Below are positions 16,970 to 25,272 of a DNA stretch of 64,000 nucleotides, in pieces. The DNA comes from Didemnitutus sp041906465. GTDB lineage: Bacteria > Verrucomicrobiota > Verrucomicrobiia > Opitutales > Opitutaceae. Below the pieces are notes generated by a model. That model was not told the DNA's origin and made no database searches. It worked only from the letters and a program-made list of their open reading frames with translations. The DNA lies in contig JAYRJE010000021.1 in assembly GCA_041906465.1 (NCBI GenBank), positions 1 to 64,000 of the forward strand. The letters run 5' to 3'. Positions within the stretch are counted from its first letter, which is position 1. Every line of letters begins with the position of its first letter. The position numbers and the translations under genes are program-made.

Positions 16970-19900
16970 ATGAGGCCCGTCCCAACAACATCGGCTCGCG
17001 CCGGGCCGTCTGAAGGAGAGAAACCCGCCCCACCGTGCATAAGTGTTGCCCGCTTCCGCTGGGCCCCCAAACGTGCACTTGCCGTGCCCGCCCGCGATTT
17101 GAAGCTCAGCCTGATTGCCCGCAACGCCGCCTGGTTCGCCATCGCCCTCGGCCTGCTCGGTTTGATCGGCTGGGCCGCCGAGATCGACACCCTGCGCCGG
17201 CTGTGGCCGACCTGGAAGCCGATGCATCCGAATACCGGCGCCGGTTTGATCACTGCGGCGGTCAGCCTGCTGCTGCTGCAACAGCCCGGCAGCGGCGTGC
17301 GACGCCTCATCGGCCAGGGGCTGGCGCTGGTAATCGCGGTCGCCGGCGCCTCCGCGGCCGTGGGGATCATGCTGGGATTCGATTTCGGCCCGCTCGCCGG
17401 CCCGACCGCCGCCACCGTCCCCACACGTATGCCGACCACGGTCGTCAACACGGCCCTGCCGCTCTGCTTCGCCGGACTCGGTCTGCTCGCCTTGGCCCAC
17501 GAACGCCGCCACTGGTTTGGCGTCTCGAACTGGCTTGGCCTGGCGGTGGCCAGCTTCGCCCTGCTGACGCTCGGCGGAACAGCGGTGAACCCCGCCGGCG
17601 CTTCGATCTCAGTGATGAGCGGGGCGGGTCTGCTCGCGCTGGGCATCGGCATCGTATGCGCACGGCTGAGCGGTGAATTGATGTCCGTGTTTTCCCGCGC
17701 GCATCCGCTCGGCTATTTCTCGCTCGTCCTGATGGCCATCGGGCTGTTCGTGCCGGTGCTCCTGTTCATGGCGCTGAGCTGGTGGCTGCTGCCCGTCCTG
17801 CCGGAGTTGCACGACACGGGACTGCTGCTGGACATGGCCTACAGCGTGGTGATTTTCGGCGTGCTGACCTACGCCTTGCGGCGGATGGACACGCTCGACC
17901 AGCGCCGCGCCGATGCGGAAGCCTCGCGCGACGCCCTGCTGGCCCGCCTCCAACAACAAGCGGCCAATCTCGAAGTGCTCGTCGGCGAGCGCACGCAGGA
18001 GCTTCAAAAGACCACCGAGCGCCTCGATCTCGCGCTCAACGCCGGCGGCTTCGGCGTCTGGGACTGGGATTTGGTGAACAAGCGCGTTTACTGGGATCCG
18101 CGCCAATGCGCGCTCTACGGCTACACCCCGCAGGAATTCGACGGCACCACGGGAGCGTGGCTCGCCCGCATGCATCCCGACGACCGCGAACAGGTGCAGG
18201 ACGAGATCGGCCGCGCGCTCGCTGCGGACGAAGGCTTCGAAACGCAATTCCGCACGCGCCTGCCCGACGGCACCGAACGCCACGTCCAAACCCTCGGCGT
18301 GCTCCGCCGCGACGCCAACGACCGCGTCATCCGCGTGGTCGGCATCGATCGCGACGTCACCGAGCAACACGCGCGCGCCCGCGAACTCGCCTCGCTCAAC
18401 GACCGCCTCCAACTCGCGATCAAGGCCACCGGCTACGGCGTCTGGGAGATGGACCTCGCGACACGCCAGATGATCTGGGACGACCGCATGCTCGAAATCT
18501 ACGGCATCGAGCGCACCGCCTTCAGCGGCGAGTCTCACGAATGGCACGACCGCGTGCTGCCCGAAGACGTCGCGCAGGACGACCAGGCCATCGCGGACGC
18601 CATCGCCGGCAAAACCCCTATCTATCAGAACAGTTTCCGCATTCGCCGACCCGACGGCTCGCTTCGCCACATCGAGGCGCTCGGTGTCATCCAACGGGAA
18701 CGCGACGGACGCGCCCTGCGGCTGGTCGGCCTCGACCGCGACGTCACCGAGGCGAAGGAATTGCGCGAGGAGCTGCGCATCTCCCAGGAACGCTGGCAAC
18801 TCGCGCTCTCCGGCACGAACGACGGCGTGTGGGACTGGGATCTCGCCACGCATCAAATTTTCCGGGACACCCGCTATGCCGCGATGCTCGGCTATCTGGT
18901 CGAAGAGCTCCCGGCGCGCCACGTCTGGTTGGACCTCGGCCACGCGGACGATGTCAGTCACGTCGAGCGGGTGATGGAGGATCACCTCGCCGGCCGCACC
19001 CCGATTTATCAGGCGGAATATCGCCTGCGCCACAAGGACGGGCACTGGGTCTGGGTGCTCGGCCGCGGCAAAGTGGTCGCGCGCGACAGTAACGGTCACC
19101 CGACGCGCGTCGTCGGCACCCAGACCGACATCACGCAGCGCAAGGAGCTCGAGGAACGCCTCCGCCACGGCGAGGAAATGTCGCTCCAGCTCTCGCGCCT
19201 CGCCCACATCGGCGCGTGGGAATGGGATCTCAACACCGCGCGGCTCACGTGGTCGCCGGAAATGTTCCGCATCCACGAAGTCGAGCTCGGCTTCGAGCCC
19301 ACGCTGGAGAAGACGCTTTCCTTCTATCCGCCCGAGGCCCGCCAAACGCTCACCGACGCGATGGAACACGCCGTGCGCGCCGGCGCCGGGTTCGACCTCG
19401 AACTCCCCTTCATCAACGCCCGCGGCCACAAGCTCTGGGTCCGCGTGCTCGGGCGCGCCCAACTCAAGGACGGTCGCGCCACGCGCCTCTACGGTGCGTT
19501 TCAGGACATCACCGGCCGCCGCGACGCCGAGGAAATGCGCCGGCAACTCGAAGGCCAGTTGTTCCAAGCGCAGAAAATGGAGACGCTCGGCACCCTCGCC
19601 GGCGGCATCGCGCACGATTTCAACAACCTGCTCACTGGCATTCTCGGCTACCAGGATCTCGCGCTCGACACGCTGCCGGAGAGCGATCCGGCTCGGAATT
19701 ATCTCGGCGCCGCGCGCGACGCCTCGTTGCGCGCGCGCGAGTTGGTCGATCAGATCCTCACCTTCAGCCGCCAGGCCGACAGCGAGAAAGTCCCCGTCAG
19801 CCTCACGCAAGTCGTCGAAGACGCCCGTCGTTTCCTCCGCGCCACCGTGCCCGCCACGATTCGCATCGAGGTCGACACTTCCGCCGAGTGCGGCCGCGTC

Positions 19901-20710
19901 CTCGCCGACGCCACGCAAATCCACCAGGTGTTGCTCAACCTCGGCTCGAACGCGGCGCATGCCATGCGCGCGACCGGCGGCACCATGCGACTCGTGCTCA
20001 CCCAGACCTACCTCGATGAAGAGGCGGCGGGCGCGCTCAGCAACGTCGCTGCCGGCGACTACGCGCGCCTCGACTTCTCCGACACCGGACACGGCATGGA
20101 CGAAGAGACACGCAAACGCATCTTCGACCCGTTCTTCACGACCAAGGAAGTGGGACAAGGCACGGGTCTGGGCCTCTCCGTCGTGCACGGCATCATCCAG
20201 GCCCACCGTGGTGCGATCACCGTCGACAGCGCGCCGGGCAACGGTGCGACGTTCACGCTGTTCCTGCCGATCGCACATCAACCCTCGAGCGAATCGACCG
20301 CGCCGATGGATCTCGTGCCCCGCGGCAGCGGCGAGTTGATCGCCGTGGTGGACGACGAAGACATCGTCCGCAGCTTCGCACAGATGGCGCTCGAGAAAAA
20401 CGGCTATCGCGTGGCCTCCTTCGATTCGCCCGCGCAATGCCTCGAAGTGGTGCGGCGCAACGCGGCCGACTACTCCGTGCTGCTCACCGACCAGACCATG
20501 CCGGTGATGAAGGGCATCGAGCTCGCCGCCGAGATCCGCACCTTCGCGCCGCAACTGCCGGTCGTGATCATGTCCGGCTACTTCTCGCGCATCTCGCCCG
20601 AGAAGCTTGCGCAGATCGGCCATGTCGCCCTGCTTTCGAAGCCCTTCACGAACGAGGAACTCGCCCGCGCCATGCACCGCGCGATCAACGGCGAGCCGGC
20701 GAAGGGGTGA
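16970..20710 (+). CDS. Four-PAS hybrid histidine kinase with receiver domain
   Basis: A large membrane hybrid sensor kinase (1246 residues from the first ATG). Eight hydrophobic helices between about 46 and 305 form a MASE-like sensor, followed by a coiled coil. Four PAS/PAC units follow at about 352-464, 475-597, 608-733 and 745-855, each ending in a VG(I/L/T)...DxT motif. The dimerisation domain has the phospho-accepting H882 in GGIAHDFNNLL. An ATPase domain (DTGHGMDEETRKRIFDPFFTT, GTGLGLSVVHG) and a C-terminal receiver with D1174 (LLTDQTMP) and K in LLSKPF complete it. The N-terminal ~38 residues look non-coding; the GTG at 17084 (VPARDLKLSL) is an attractive alternative start. No dedicated response regulator is adjacent. 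Confidence 0.9.
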   Translation: MRPVPTTSARAGPSEGEKPAPPCISVARFRWAPKRALAVPARDLKLSLIARNAAWFAIALGLLGLIGWAAEIDTLRRLWPTWKPMHPNTGAGLITAAVSLLLLQQPGSGVRRLIGQGLALVIAVAGASAAVGIMLGFDFGPLAGPTAATVPTRMPTTVVNTALPLCFAGLGLLALAHERRHWFGVSNWLGLAVASFALLTLGGTAVNPAGASISVMSGAGLLALGIGIVCARLSGELMSVFSRAHPLGYFSLVLMAIGLFVPVLLFMALSWWLLPVLPELHDTGLLLDMAYSVVIFGVLTYALRRMDTLDQRRADAEASRDALLARLQQQAANLEVLVGERTQELQKTTERLDLALNAGGFGVWDWDLVNKRVYWDPRQCALYGYTPQEFDGTTGAWLARMHPDDREQVQDEIGRALAADEGFETQFRTRLPDGTERHVQTLGVLRRDANDRVIRVVGIDRDVTEQHARARELASLNDRLQLAIKATGYGVWEMDLATRQMIWDDRMLEIYGIERTAFSGESHEWHDRVLPEDVAQDDQAIADAIAGKTPIYQNSFRIRRPDGSLRHIEALGVIQRERDGRALRLVGLDRDVTEAKELREELRISQERWQLALSGTNDGVWDWDLATHQIFRDTRYAAMLGYLVEELPARHVWLDLGHADDVSHVERVMEDHLAGRTPIYQAEYRLRHKDGHWVWVLGRGKVVARDSNGHPTRVVGTQTDITQRKELEERLRHGEEMSLQLSRLAHIGAWEWDLNTARLTWSPEMFRIHEVELGFEPTLEKTLSFYPPEARQTLTDAMEHAVRAGAGFDLELPFINARGHKLWVRVLGRAQLKDGRATRLYGAFQDITGRRDAEEMRRQLEGQLFQAQKMETLGTLAGGIAHDFNNLLTGILGYQDLALDTLPESDPARNYLGAARDASLRARELVDQILTFSRQADSEKVPVSLTQVVEDARRFLRATVPATIRIEVDTSAECGRVLADATQIHQVLLNLGSNAAHAMRATGGTMRLVLTQTYLDEEAAGALSNVAAGDYARLDFSDTGHGMDEETRKRIFDPFFTTKEVGQGTGLGLSVVHGIIQAHRGAITVDSAPGNGATFTLFLPIAHQPSSESTAPMDLVPRGSGELIAVVDDEDIVRSFAQMALEKNGYRVASFDSPAQCLEVVRRNAADYSVLLTDQTMPVMKGIELAAEIRTFAPQLPVVIMSGYFSRISPEKLAQIGHVALLSKPFTNEELARAMHRAINGEPAKG

Positions 20711-20742
20711 AGATCGCGCGAGCCGATGAGTGTTTTTGAACC

Positions 20743-21360
20743 ATGAAGTTCCTCGCGGCGTCGGTCCTGCTCGTGACGATCTGCGCCAGCGGCTGCGTGA
20801 GCCGCCCACCGGCCGCCGATCCCCCGATTGGGCAACCCGTGGTGCGGTGGACGAGCAGCCAAAGCACCGTCGCACTTCCACTCGGGGTCGTCACCGAAGA
20901 CGACGCCCCCACCGACCTCGCCGTTTTTCTGTCGTTTCTCGGCACGGAGGAGCTCTTCGTGATCGATACGGGTGCCAGCCGCTCCTGGATCTCACCAGAG
21001 CTGTGTCTGATCAAGGGTCTGGTCGCGACAGAGGACGTGGTCGTTCAAGGGTTGGGCAGTTCGAAAACGGTGTTTAAGAGAACTGCGGCGACCCGCGTCG
21101 ATCTGGGCTTCGCCGTCATCGATCATTGGCCGCTGATGGTGGGAAAAATCCCCATGATCGAGCGGCGCAATTCGCATTGGCAGCGTGAAGGGCAGCCCTT
21201 GGTGCGTGGTCTGCTCGGCGCCGATCTGCTGCACGCACTGGGGGCCACCATCGACTATCGCCAGCGGCAGATCCGTTTTCAAAGGCCCGGCCAGGTCTAC
21301 GAAAAGCCGGGGCCTGATACGCAAAACGCCCGGCTCCCTCGTCGGAAACCGGGCGTCTGA
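20743..21360 (+). CDS. Retropepsin-like aspartic protease lipoprotein
   Basis: A 205-residue protein with a lipoprotein signal (lipobox ASGC, lipidated C18) and a single-domain aspartyl protease core. It has the DTGAS active site at D75-T76-G77 (LFVIDTGASRSWI) and a second conserved block RGLLGADLLHALGATIDYRQ typical of retropepsin-like bacterial proteins, which act as dimers. The substrate is unknown. The last dozen codons lie over the minus-strand hairpin that terminates tRNA-Thr, so the C-terminal tail NARLPRRKPGV is probably set by that structure. It starts 32 bp behind the hybrid kinase gene and may be co-transcribed with it. Confidence 0.75.
   Translation: MKFLAASVLLVTICASGCVSRPPAADPPIGQPVVRWTSSQSTVALPLGVVTEDDAPTDLAVFLSFLGTEELFVIDTGASRSWISPELCLIKGLVATEDVVVQGLGSSKTVFKRTAATRVDLGFAVIDHWPLMVGKIPMIERRNSHWQREGQPLVRGLLGADLLHALGATIDYRQRQIRFQRPGQVYEKPGPDTQNARLPRRKPGV
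21323..21356 (-). terminator. Terminator of tRNA-Thr
   Basis: Minus-strand hairpin ACGCCCGG ... CCGGGCGT followed by TTTTG, 8 bp beyond the tRNA 3' end and inside the 3' end of the opposite-strand protease gene. Confidence 0.75.
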
Positions 21361-21363
21361 AAA

Positions 21364-21439
21364 TGGAGCCAACAACTGGACTTGAACCAGCGACCCGCGC
21401 TTTACGAAAGCGCTGCTCTACCAACTGAGCTATGTTGGC
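21364..21439 (-). tRNA. tRNA-Thr (CGT), integration site
   Basis: Cloverleaf with acceptor GCCAACA/TGTTGGC, anticodon stem-loop GCGCT-TTCGTAA-AGCGC (anticodon CGT) and T-arm GGTTCAAGTCC, with encoded CCA. Nucleotides 1-38 of this gene are repeated exactly at the far end of the adjacent integrated element. The gene is intact, but its 5' half and everything upstream belong to the element side, so its promoter must now come from the element. Confidence 0.96.
21402..21439. repeat. attL core (38-bp direct repeat)
   Basis: Left copy of the repeat, TTACGAAAGCGCTGCTCTAC... ending exactly at the first nucleotide of tRNA-Thr. The flanking bases differ from the right copy on both sides, so the identity block is exactly 38 bp. 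Confidence 0.9.
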
Positions 21440-21492
21440 AAACCTAACGAAATTAGCTACTTGCGAAGAACATTCGATTTCCAGAATCGAGG

Positions 21493-21514
21493 TTTGTCAC
21501 CCTCAGTTGTCACC
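21493..21514 (+). promoter_or_regulatory. Double TTGTCACC box before the integrase start
   Basis: Two direct TTGTCACC half-sites 13 bp apart, ending 2 bp before the integrase ATG. The same design stands before the start codon at the other end of the element. It could be an integrase arm-type site or an operator of the element's HTH protein. Confidence 0.6.
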
Positions 21515-21516
21515 GT

Positions 21517-22629
21517 ATGCTTCAGGCTGTGAACGAAGAAGCTACCTTGCAGGCCGGAAAGCCCAAAGGGCCGGTGTTCGTAAGAGTGTCAGAGAACCTC
21601 TATCGCTTGGAATCGAGCGGTGGGTATTACGCGTTGCTCAAAAGGGGTGACAAGCAATTTCGTCGCTCTCTGCGCACTAAGGATCGGAAGCCGGCAGAGC
21701 GTCGGCTGGCCGAGCTGAGGGAGCGGGTTGGCGGCCTCGCCATCGGCGACGAGGGCAAGACGACCTTCGACGAGCTGGCAGACCGCTGGATGAAGGTAAC
21801 TTCGCACACCCTGAAGCCGAGTTCGGTCAAACGTCGCTGGGACTGCATCAAGAACCTCTCCCCGTTCTTTGCCGGTCTTACGGTGCGTAACGTCCAGCGG
21901 CAGCATTGCGAACGCTGGCTGACCGAACGCGGCCCAAAGCTCGCCGCCATGACGATGAACCGCGAACTCGAGTTGATGCGCTCGATCTTCGGCTACGGCG
22001 TGAAACTCGGGTTGCTACTCAGAAACCCCGCCGAGGACATTGAGCGCCGGCGAGTCGTTCACCAACAGATGCAGATTCCGACGCGCGAGCAGTTCCGGAA
22101 ACTTGTTGCCGCAATCAGGGAATCCGACGGCCGCCAGGACAGCCAGGCGAAGGCGAGCCACGGAGCCAACCTCGTTGAGCTACTCGCCTACTCCGGTTGC
22201 CGCTTGAGCGAAGCGACCGCGCTGCGTTGGCGCGACGTGGATTTCGAGAAGAACACGCTGACGATCACCGGAGGCGAAGGCGGCACCAAGAACCACGAGA
22301 GCCGCGTCATTCCGATGACTCAGGCTCTTGTGGCTCACTTGAAATCGCTGCACGAAGCCGAAAAGCCGGCCAGCACGGACGGGACGATTTCGAAGACGGC
22401 GAACGCAAAGAAATGCCTCGCTACGGCGTGCCGCCGCTTGGGCTATTCGCAATTCACGCATCACGATTTCAGGCACTTCTTCGCCACAAGCTGCATTGAA
22501 GCCGGTGTCGACATCCCCACGGTGAGTCGCTGGCTGGGCCACAAAGATGGAGGCGCACTCGCAATGCGCGTTTACGGCCATCTTCGCCAAGAACACAGTT
22601 CGAAAGCTGCGGCTTTAGTCCTGTTCTAG
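21517..22629 (+). CDS. Tyrosine integrase
   Basis: A 370-residue phage-type integrase. The N-terminal part (about 20-70, ENLYRLESSGGYYALLKRGD..SLRTKDRKPAERRL) is an arm-binding-like domain, 80-180 the SAM-like core-binding domain, and 185-365 the catalytic domain. Catalytic residues are R229 (SGCRLSEA), H316 and R319 (HHDFRH), H342 (WLGHKD) and the nucleophile Y353 (VYGHL). It lies 78 bp from tRNA-Thr and is transcribed into the element, the usual arrangement for tRNA-targeting elements. It should recombine the 38-bp repeats to excise the element. The start is the ATG directly behind the double box. Confidence 0.93.
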   Translation: MLQAVNEEATLQAGKPKGPVFVRVSENLYRLESSGGYYALLKRGDKQFRRSLRTKDRKPAERRLAELRERVGGLAIGDEGKTTFDELADRWMKVTSHTLKPSSVKRRWDCIKNLSPFFAGLTVRNVQRQHCERWLTERGPKLAAMTMNRELELMRSIFGYGVKLGLLLRNPAEDIERRRVVHQQMQIPTREQFRKLVAAIRESDGRQDSQAKASHGANLVELLAYSGCRLSEATALRWRDVDFEKNTLTITGGEGGTKNHESRVIPMTQALVAHLKSLHEAEKPASTDGTISKTANAKKCLATACRRLGYSQFTHHDFRHFFATSCIEAGVDIPTVSRWLGHKDGGALAMRVYGHLRQEHSSKAAALVLF

Positions 22630-22647
22630 CCGTCTCGCTGAGCCACC

Positions 22648-23667
22648 TCAATTTACGTTGAACGGCAAAATTGCCTTACAATTGGGGCACTGGATGGCGC
22701 TATATCCGACCAGCTTGCGGCGGTCCACTTCCACGACCCCGTTGCATTTGGGACATCTGCCGGACACGAGATTAGGGTCGCCGCCAAAAATCAGCGCTGA
22801 GCCAGGACCGAAGCCAACCGAACTCTCAGTGACGTGGATATTTCCTTTCGTTGTTATTCCGTCCATTCGAACCGATCCCTCGGTGCCTGAAAACGTGGTG
22901 CCTCTCACGAAATTTTTGCTGTTTCCTGTCGCCTGCAAAAGGGTGCTCGATGCTTTTATTGACGAATCTTCGATAACGTTCGTGCTGTCCTGTTTTGCTA
23001 CGATTTGCGCGAGATCAGCAACGACGACACAGCGAACTAACTCCTGATAGCTACGATCCTCCGTCAGCATTTTGAATTCTACCTGCTGGCGACCCAAACG
23101 TGCCGTAAAGGTTTTCGCCGATTCGAGCAGCGCCGGGTTAGCCTCAAGAGTGCGAGCAATCGCCTTTATACTCTCTTCGAGGCTCTCAATTCGATCGAGT
23201 TCCTTGTTGGCCGCCGTCAGCGACGCCCAAATCCTATTCATCTCCGCTTCGGTTTCCTTGTCGGCCAAATGTCGGTCCAATGCCTGCCCCGACTGCTGAA
23301 TCACTGGAATCGGAAGCATGCTCAGACAAAATCCGAGAAATTTCAGCGGATGCCTCACGCCGTGCTTTGCCCACGAACTTTTGACGACGGATGAGGCGGC
23401 TGAGATAGATGCAGCATCAGGGGTATTGTTCTTCATAGAGGATATTATTGGGGGAGTTGGATGATTGGGCGGCCCTACCGGTTTCACATCTTTCGGCATC
23501 ACTTGAACAACAAAGTAGGAGACGACACACAGACCAAAAATAGTGAAGAGGAGCGCAACCCAAGGACGCCCCTTCCACAACGATCTGAAAGCATCGAACT
23601 CTTTGCTGAACCGCTCGGAGTGAGTCGTCGGGGTGCCATCTGGTTTCATGTCGCGAAATTGTTGCAC
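22648..23667 (-). CDS. Membrane protein with C-terminal zinc ribbon (cargo)
   Basis: A 339-residue protein with no recognised family, convergent with the integrase. Parts in order: a basic N-terminal tail; a membrane helix (about 36-56, WVALLFTIFGLCVVSYFVVQ); a second hydrophobic segment (106-125); a coiled-coil-like helix (130-200); a Ser/Thr/Val/Gly-rich stretch of short strands (225-295) that could be beta-helical; and a zinc ribbon with C305/C308 (CPKC) and C327/C330 (CPNC). It is AT-richer than its neighbours, suggesting separate acquisition. Not a Zot/pI ATPase, as no Walker motif is present. As the only non-replication gene it may be the element's payload (host effect, exclusion or defence); this is speculation. 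Confidence 0.65.
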   Translation of the reverse strand: MQQFRDMKPDGTPTTHSERFSKEFDAFRSLWKGRPWVALLFTIFGLCVVSYFVVQVMPKDVKPVGPPNHPTPPIISSMKNNTPDAASISAASSVVKSSWAKHGVRHPLKFLGFCLSMLPIPVIQQSGQALDRHLADKETEAEMNRIWASLTAANKELDRIESLEESIKAIARTLEANPALLESAKTFTARLGRQQVEFKMLTEDRSYQELVRCVVVADLAQIVAKQDSTNVIEDSSIKASSTLLQATGNSKNFVRGTTFSGTEGSVRMDGITTKGNIHVTESSVGFGPGSALIFGGDPNLVSGRCPKCNGVVEVDRRKLVGYSAIQCPNCKAILPFNVN

Positions 23668-23742
23668 CGAACATCCATTCGGTGTCTAGACTTCTTAAGG
23701 TGGCCCGTGATTTCGTCGGACAGATATTAATAATAGACAACA

Positions 23743-23803
23743 AGGAAAAGGGGCGGCGGTGGCCGGCGCGCGCTCCGCGCGCTTGCGGCCACCTTCCGCC
23801 CCC
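23743..23803 (-). terminator. Large GC hairpin behind the rep operon
   Basis: Nested stem on the minus strand (GGGGCGG.., GGTGGCCG.. and GCGCGCG arms) followed by CCCCTTTTCC. It is a likely terminator for the SSB-like/rep operon. Because it lies in a rolling-circle replicon, a role as a single- or double-strand origin is also conceivable. Confidence 0.6.
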
Positions 23804-23805
23804 GT

Positions 23806-24138
23806 TTAGCCGATCTTCTCCGCAGCGTTGATGATGAGCTTCTCGTCGAAGATGCGGTATTTCTCCACACGGAGGGTGATGGTCGAGAAATCGGGCAGCT
23901 TCGGGAAGCTGACGATTTGCTCACCCTGCACCTTTACTTCCGTGTCTTTTGCCGGGTCGAAGAATCGCTCGTAAACCGCGACGCCGGGTTGCAGCGCGAG
24001 TTCCGTAGTGACTCTGATTCCGAATCCGGAGCCGTCCTTCCGTTTGAACAGACGGGCGGCGTTGGAGATGACCACACCTTGGACATAGAAGCCGTTTCGC
24101 GGCAGCTTCAGATCGGCCGGTTTTGCTTCGGTAGCCAT
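23806..24138 (-). CDS. SSB-like small protein of the element
   Basis: A 110-residue protein, MATEAKPADLKLPRNGFYVQ onward, with alternating beta segments (GFGIRVTTELALQPGVAVYE, TEVKVQGEQIVSFPKLPDFS, TITLRVEKYRIFDEKLII) compatible with a small OB-fold ssDNA-binding protein like phage G5P. The ATG used overlaps the end of rep by 31 bp; upstream frame in rep is non-coding in this phase. Position directly behind an HUH Rep fits a protein coating single-stranded replication intermediates. The family match is by shape and context only. Confidence 0.55.
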   Translation of the reverse strand: MATEAKPADLKLPRNGFYVQGVVISNAARLFKRKDGSGFGIRVTTELALQPGVAVYERFFDPAKDTEVKVQGEQIVSFPKLPDFSTITLRVEKYRIFDEKLIINAAEKIG

Positions 24139-25031
24139 GGTATGAGGTGGCTTGTGTCGTTGATCGCGATTCGCCCGTTGCCCAGGTAACGACCTTCCGA
24201 GGCGGCGGCGAAAACGTGCGCGTCGAATAGCGCACGAAAGGGTTGGTCGAGTTCGACGCGCGCAACGCGCTGGTCGTCTCTCAGGATGGCGGAGTGCTCC
24301 CACTCGTGGAGCCGTTGGCCGAGCGTGGTAACGCGGCGCTTGGTGCGGCGGCCGGTCTTGCTGCGCTGCGGCTTGTCCTCCGCGGGGACAAGGAATCCGC
24401 GCGAGGCTTGAAAGACGCGAAGCCGTTTGCGGCCGAGCGCCCACGCGGGGACGTCCCCGCCCTTCACCACATACTTCAGCAAGTAATGAAAATCCTTATT
24501 CGAGATGCGGCGAACGTTGGTGCGCCCGAGCCCCCAAAGCGCGTTGAGCAGAGCTCCGGGCAGGAATCGGCGCGTCAGAAATACGGCGTGAAAGTGAGCC
24601 CACCCGCTTCGATGAAACTCCAGCTTGATGCAGTAAGGCGCATCGATGCGGTGGGCTTTCCCTTCCCACTCGACGCCGCGACGCAGTTTGAAGAACACGC
24701 GGCGCAATTTGTCGCGTGCAGCGTCGAACGCGGCATCCGGCGAACCGAACAACGACGGATCGACCGTGAACGTGAGAAATAGGCAGCGCGAAACGTCGGG
24801 CAGACGCGGCAGGAGTTTCGCCATCACCTTGAAGATTCCGCGCGAGTGGAACCACGATGCCGGGCAATAGGCGGAGAGGACGCCTATCACGGCGTCCGCC
24901 CCCACGCCCCTTCCCCCGCCCCCGAGGGCGGGGAACCCTCCCGCTGCGCTCGAGGCGGCGTGCGCGCCGTCGCCGCCGTTGGCGGCGCAGACCTCGTGCT
25001 CGCTCCGCCATTCAGAAAGCCCGGCTTTCAT
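24108..25031 (-). CDS. HUH-type rolling-circle replication initiator (Rep)
   Basis: A 307-residue Rep with the three HUH motifs in order: motif 1 FLTFTVD (85-91), motif 2 GWAHFHAVF with the metal-binding H146 and H148, and motif 3 HYLLKYVVK with candidate nucleophile Y183 or Y187 and K190. Such proteins nick one strand at the origin and start rolling-circle replication. The N-terminal ~50 residues are Gly/Ala-rich and may be linker. The start overlaps the HTH stop codon (ATGA), and the SSB-like gene overlaps its end, so these three are one translationally coupled operon. No helicase domain is present, so it depends on a host helicase. Confidence 0.85.
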   Translation of the reverse strand: MKAGLSEWRSEHEVCAANGGDGAHAASSAAGGFPALGGGGRGVGADAVIGVLSAYCPASWFHSRGIFKVMAKLLPRLPDVSRCLFLTFTVDPSLFGSPDAAFDAARDKLRRVFFKLRRGVEWEGKAHRIDAPYCIKLEFHRSGWAHFHAVFLTRRFLPGALLNALWGLGRTNVRRISNKDFHYLLKYVVKGGDVPAWALGRKRLRVFQASRGFLVPAEDKPQRSKTGRRTKRRVTTLGQRLHEWEHSAILRDDQRVARVELDQPFRALFDAHVFAAASEGRYLGNGRIAINDTSHLIPWLPKQNRPI

Positions 25032-25240
25032 AGCGTAATCGCAGCGGACGTTTCGCGAAGGAAGCGCTCGATCTCGAAAAGAGGATAGAGCGGCCGACGA
25101 GTGGCTCGCGACGGGCGCAGGAGACCGCGCTTCGCGAGACGGTCAACGGTGATTGCACTGACGCCGAGGGCCTCTGCCGCTTCTTCTCGCGTGAGGGCCA
25201 ACTTGGGCGCGTGCTGCTTGGTGTGCTCTGGCGTTGTCAT
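25028..25240 (-). CDS. Small MerR/excisionase-type HTH protein
   Basis: A 70-residue DNA-binding protein: LTREEAAEALGVSAITVDRL is a helix-turn-helix, followed by the wing-like RGLLRPSRATRRPLYPLFEIERFL, as in excisionases and small MerR-like regulators. It is coupled to rep by ATGA overlap. It could act as Xis to direct the integrase toward excision, as a repressor of the TTGTCACC boxes, or both. Confidence 0.8.
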   Translation of the reverse strand: MTTPEHTKQHAPKLALTREEAAEALGVSAITVDRLAKRGLLRPSRATRRPLYPLFEIERFLRETSAAITL

Positions 25241-25272
25241 GCCGCCAGAGTAGCCGCAGCCGCGATTTTCGA

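Noticed and set aside
17609..20881. A 1090-codon minus-strand open frame opposite the hybrid kinase
   Set aside because: Its product is a Glu/Ala/Arg/Val-rich shadow of the kinase's codon bias with no domain; the plus strand has a complete multi-domain kinase.
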